Notes under the pieces: generated by a model
What the model was told of the DNA's origin: nothing
The model's input: the letters and a program-made list of their open reading frames with translations, nothing else
The model's database searches: none
Source of the DNA: Adlercreutzia caecimuris B7
GTDB lineage: Bacteria > Actinomycetota > Coriobacteriia > Coriobacteriales > Eggerthellaceae
DNA: 64,000 bases
Assembly: GCF_000403355.2 (NCBI RefSeq)
Contig: NZ_KE159646.1
Coordinates: forward strand, 955,226-1,019,225
Reading direction: 5' to 3'
In this document: piece by piece, positions 24,001 through 30,000 of the stretch
Layout: every line of letters starts with the position of its first letter
Numbering within the stretch: the stretch's first letter is position 1
Program-made: the position numbers and the translations under genes

Positions 24001-27000
24001 CCTTCCACACCGAGCAGTTGGCGAGCGTCACCACGATGGTGCCGTCGGCGGCCTTGGACAGGCCGTAGCTCTTCCAATAGGCCTCGTTGTAGAAGGCCTT
24101 CAGCTTCGCCGTCACGGCCGCGTCGTCCAGGTTGGCGTCGGCGGGGTTCTTCTCGCGCCACTCGTCGCAGTCCTCGGCGGTGAACAGGTCCAGCATGGCG
24201 CGGAAGGCCTCGCCGGGAATGACCAGCTTCACCGGCGTCTGGGCATCGGAGGCGTTGCCGGTATTGAACACCTCGAGCGTCAGGTCGTCGGGGATGCCGC
24301 CGCGGCGCACATCCTTCTCCACGGCCACGGCATCGGGGCAGTCGGCCGTGTGCACGTGGGCCGTGGGGCAGGTGTTGGTCTCGTACACGGTCATCTTCTT
24401 GGTCTGCCACAGCGCCGGGGAAAGGGCAATGTGGGAGGCCTCGAAGTCGGTGTGGCCGTCAGTCATGTAGGGGATCTTCTTGTCCACGGTCTCGGTGGAG
24501 TCCACCGGCTTGCCCGTGCCCAGAGAGTCCTTCAGCACCACGCCGGCCTTGATGACCGCGTTGCCGATGTCGTAGGCCGAGGCGTTGGACACGGTGATAC
24601 GCCAACCCGAGCCCGGGTCGCCGATATAGCCCTCGAACTTCTTATCGTGGTTCGCGTCGTCCTTCTCCACCACGGGCTTCTCGTTGCCGGTGGCGGGCTT
24701 GGTCTGCACGTTGTCCACATCCACCACGTAGGAGAAGTTGTCGCCGTCCTTCACGCCCTCGACCGCCTTGCCGTCGATCGTGGCCTGATAGCGCACGCGG
24801 TTGGCGCTGTCGCGGCGCAGGGTGAGGGACTCGGACACATCCACCGTGGTCTGTTTGTCCACCTTGCGGATGTAGGTGAACCAGCCGTCCTTGATGTAGC
24901 CGGTCTGGCCGTCGGGACGGGCGTACTCGTCGTAGGTCGTCCCGTCCACCGTCACGGTGTTGCCCGTCGCATCGAAGGTGGCGTTCTTCTCGTGGGTCGT
25001 GGTGGTCTGGTTGTCGCCCTCCCCTTCGGTCACCGCGTAAATGAACTTGCCATCTTCGAGGTAGCCCTGGTTGCCGGACTTATCCATGTACTGGTCATGG
25101 CCTCCCTCGGACACATGCACGGCGACCACGGTCTTGCGCTCGGCCTCGGCTCCGTCGCGCACCACCACGAAGTCGTTGCCGTCCAGATAGCCCACCAAAC
25201 CGTCGGTGTCCTCGTAGAGCATGTGCGACGTGCCGTCGGCATCCGTGAACTCGTCGGGCTTCGTGCCGCCCGCGCCATCGCTTACCATCTTCACGGAGAT
25301 GCGCTTGCCATCCACCTCCATGGCCGTCACCGCGGTGAACTCGGCGTCCTCGGTCACCGTCTCATCCACCTTCTCGGTGTAGGTGAACTTGCCGTTGGCC
25401 AGGGTGCCGTCGTGGGTGCCGTCGGTGTAGACGGTCTGGCCCGTTACCGTGTCCGCCTTCTCCCACACGGGCACCGTGCGGGTCTGCTCCTCGTCGTTGG
25501 CGTCGCGGTAGACGAACTGGTTGCCCCGCAGCACGCCCTGCACGCCGTCCTTGTCAATATAGCAGGGCAGCATGGTGGCGGCGTTGAAGGGCTCGTTCTT
25601 GGTCACCTTGTCCACCTTGCCGTAGGTGAACTGCCCGTCCTTGATAATGCCCTTGTTGCCCGAGGCATCGGTATAGTAGATGTTGCCGTCGTTGTCGCGC
25701 TCGTACTCCAGGTTGCCCACGAAGGCGTTCGGGTCGCCGGGCACCTTGCTCTCGCGCATACCGGTGGTGGTCACGCCCAGCACATAGGGCGCCTTGCGTG
25801 ACGTGAAGGAGGCCGTGGCCTTGGCCATCACGTTGCGGCCGGACATGGCCGCAGCCAGCTGCTCGTAGTTAGTGGTCAGGGTGCCGGACATCTCCATCTT
25901 GGCCAAGTCCTCGGCCGAGCCCTGGATCTCCACGTACATCTTGCGGCTGCCGATGTCCTTCTTGCCCTTGATCTCATCGAAGGACAGGGTCATGGAGGAG
26001 AAGTAGCCCTCCCCCGCAAGCGGATCGGTCCAATCCTCGGGAATGAGCACCACGCCGTTCTTCGTCCAGGTCTCGATGTCGGCCGCTTCCTGGTTGGGAA
26101 TCACATTGCCCTTGATGTCGACGAACTTGCCGTCGGCGTTCTTCTTCCAAATCTCCTGGCCGCCGTGGGTGTAGGCGGCGCGGGACGCCAGCAGCTGGGC
26201 CAGGTCCTTCTCGCCCTTGCTGGCATCGGGATTCAGCGTGTAGATGGCATGCTTGGTGGTGAACAGCGCGCCTTCCTTCACACGATAGGTCACATCGATC
26301 TTGTTCAGCACGCCGTTGTCCAACAGCGCCTGGTTGATGCCCACGCGCTCGGTGGTGAAGCCGGCGGCCACGTCGGATCCGTAGGTAGTGCCCACGGTGA
26401 AGCTAGCCGGCTCCATCTTCGAGACGGAGTTGTTGTTCACCTGGAAGCGCCAGCCCGAGCCGGTGCGCGCCAGAATGGGCTGCTTGGCAGCATCGGTGGG
26501 GGCAATGGCGGCGCCCTCGTCGTAGAGCTTGGCGGCCATGGCCACGGCCGTGGCGGTCACCTGGGGCGTCGGAGACAGGGCCGAGGTGAAGGCTGCCTGG
26601 GAGCGTTCGGAGGTCTCCACCGTGGCGGCGTACTTCATAGAGGGGGTGTTCCACACGCGCTTGCCGTAGGTCACGTCCACCGAGTTGCGGTAGTCGGCCA
26701 GGGGCAGCGTCATGGTGCCGGTCACGCGCACGGTCACCGGCAGCGTGACGTTCGCCTGCACCGGAGCCTTCAGCACAATGCGGATGTCGCCGGTGAAGTT
26801 CTTCACGTCGGTCTCGTCCACGACATTCTGGTCGGTCAGGCCGGGCAGCGGGCTGATCTTGCGGGCGGCCAGCTGGCTGGCGAGGCTCGTAGCCTTATCG
26901 GTGCCGCCGAGGCGGTAGATGTGCTTGTAACGGGTCACGGACTCGCCGTCCACCGTGGTGGTGTAGGGCTTGCTCTCCACATAGGCCGGCGTGCCCATAT

Positions 27001-30000
27001 TCACCCACCAGTAGTCGTCGGACTCGGCCTCGGCGTCGCCCTCGCCCTTCTTGCCCGGGGTGGACACCTGGAACTGCACAACCGCGCTCGACTTCGGAGC
27101 CGTTGCGTCATCGGCGAACTTGTCCTTGAAGTGGGCCGGGTTCGTGTCGAAGTAGCGCTCGAGGGGATCCATGTTGTCGGTATAGCTTCCCTCGCCGATG
27201 TTATAGGCGCTGTCCACCTCGAACTCGAGGTTGTACAGGCGGAAGTAGTCGGGCAGCGCGTCGTTGATGGCCGGACCGTAGGGCTTGTCCTCATCATCGC
27301 CCGCCTCGGGCTCGGCCACACGCTCGCCGTACAGCGGCATGTTGCCCTTGGAGGAGAAGTTGCTGATCTCGTAGGTGACCGGGTAGCCCAGGTAGCTGAA
27401 CGCCGTGGACAGCACGCCTTGGGGCTCGGGGCGCTCGGTGGGGTTGGCCGTGGAGCCGGTGTACTTGTCCATGGCCAGCTTCTCGCCGGTCATCGTGGCC
27501 TCGGGAATGCCGAAGGGATAGGAGAACTTCGCCGGGGAGTCGGACCAAGAGTAGTCGTTCTCCTTGGCCGCGGCGCCAACGCCCAGCTTGCCGAAGTAGA
27601 TAGTGGTCTTCGGGCTCATGTCCACGTAGTAGCCGCGGCCCTTGGCGCCGTCGGTCTCGGGCAGGTTGGTCGTGTAGGGAACGGCCACGATAAAGGAGTA
27701 CTGGCCGTGGGAGTCGGTGTTCGGCACGCCCTTCTGGGGGTACAGCAGGCCGCCGTCGGCGTCGATGACGGTGAAGTTCACGTAGCCGGCCTGGTCGTTC
27801 TGGCGGTACGGGAGAGACGGCGTGGTCACGTTCACGCTGCCGTCCTCGTTCAGCTCGCCCTCGATGTCCACCAAGTCATCGCCGCTGTCGTCGTACTCGA
27901 TCCACTTCTTGGTCTTGGTGCCGTCGACCTCCTCCCTCAGGATGCGCGGACGGTCGGCGGCGCGCTTCATGATTTTGTCCAGGTTGCTGAACAAGGTCTT
28001 ATCCAGGTCCTCGTAGTCTTGGGGCAGCCAGTCGGAGGTGTTGTAAATGAGCACACCGCCCTTGTTGGGCACGCCCACGTACTCCCGGTTCGTCGTCTCG
28101 CGCGGATTGACGAGCGGCAAGTCGCTCGAAAGCGACAGACCCTTGAGCAGCGGGTTGGGGTAATCGGGGTTCAGCACGGGTTTTTTGGCATCGGCATCCC
28201 AGATCCACTGCATGTGGTCCTGCTTGGTGAGACCGGTGTTGTTGTTGGTCTCGGTGTTGTGCACGCGCATGAAGTACTCCAGCGCGTCGATCTCGGCCGA
28301 ACCCGTGGAGGTGTTGGTGGTGGTCACCTTGTACACCATATAGTTGTAGCGGTCGTACAGCACGTTGTCGGAAATGGGCTCGTAGGTGGTGTCCCACGTC
28401 AGGTTCGTCTTCAGCAAGGTCACCTTGCGCACGGAGCCGGAATAGCCCACGCCCATGGTGGCCTGATAGGTCTGGCCGATACCCTCTTTGGGATAGTAGA
28501 CGCGGTTTCCCGAGGTGAGCACGTCGGTGAACACGCGGGCGCGGCCGCCGTACTCAATGGTGCCGCCGGCGTTCTCGGGAATGTCGCCGAGCATCTTCAC
28601 GTTCACGTTGGGCGAGCGGGACAGGTGGTTGCTCACCATCAGCTTCTCGTTGTAGCCCGTATCCGTAGAGCCATCGGCGTTGCCATGCCACACGAAGATG
28701 AGCTCGCCGGTGAGGCCCTGATTGAAGTTCAGCCCCTGAAGCTGCGGGTAGGACGCGGTCAGTTCGGCCAGAATTTCCTCTTTGGTGATGGTGCTTCCCT
28801 CGCGGCCGCCGTTCAGGTAGTCGTCCAGCAGGATGCGGTCGTCGGTCGTGCCGGGCACGCGCAGGTACACCGACCAGTTGTTGCGCAGACCGACCCAGTT
28901 ATCGCCGAAGTTAACGGAGATGAGCGGGGCGCCCGTGGGATCGGAGGGGTTGCCGTCGGCATTGTAGCCGCCGTTGTGCTCTTCGTGCCACACCTTGTAG
29001 CTGTAGGTGCCCACCAAGCCGCCCGCGGCGTTCTTGTACAGATAGGGTACGCGCAGCTCGAACTCGGTGCGCATGGCCAGATAGCCCTCCTGGGCCTTCT
29101 GCTCGTTGTACTCCGCCAGACGCGCCTTATTCTTCACATCAATATTGGCAGAGTCAACATCGGGATTGACCGGTGTCCCATCGGGCTTTTTCGTTGGCTG
29201 GCGGTTGTCCGTCTTCTCAGCATAGTCGATGGCCGCTTGAAGCGTGGTAACATCAGCGGGCAGATCATTGAAAGGATTGCTGCTGGAATGCTGGCGCCGC
29301 TGGTACACCTCGTTGCCGTCGCCGTCCTCTACCATAGAGCCGTAATAGTCGTCGCCGTACAGGTTCAGGGCGCCCATGTAGCCGGTCTGGCCCTTGAACA
29401 AGCAGGACAGGCTCAGCTTCGGGTTGTTCTTGTCGTTGATGAGGTAGGTGTCGGCGCCGGTCTTCTCGTCCTTGCCCAGGGGCGTACCCATGTCCTGGGC
29501 CACGAGCGTGGGGTTGAAGTTCGACTCGTTCAGAATGCCGGCACGCGGCGGCAGGGCGAACAGCGAGATGCCCGTGTTGGCAGCCGAGCGCGTCATGAGC
29601 GCTGCGGCAATTTCCACCACATCGTAATCGGCAAAGCCGTTGTCGGCGAAGGTGAGCTCGTCGCGGCTGTTGCGATCGACGGCGTCGGCCAACTCGTCGA
29701 AGGACTCGATGCCCGAGCCCTCGATGACACGGTCGGCGTCGGCGACCATATCGTTCTCGTACTCGGCAAGAGCGCTGTCCTCGGCCGGCTCCTCTTCGGC
29801 GGCGGGCTCGTCGGCCGGCTCGTCCGCGGGCTCATCCGCGGGCTCGTCGGTCGGCTCATCGGCCGGTTCGTCGGTCGGCTCGGACGGCTCCGCAGGCTCG
29901 GGCTCGGTCGGCTCGGGCTCGACGGGCTCGGCCGGCTTCGGGAAGGTGACCTCCTGGGTGGCCACGTCGGTGTCCACGGCAAGCATCTCCTCGGCCAGCG

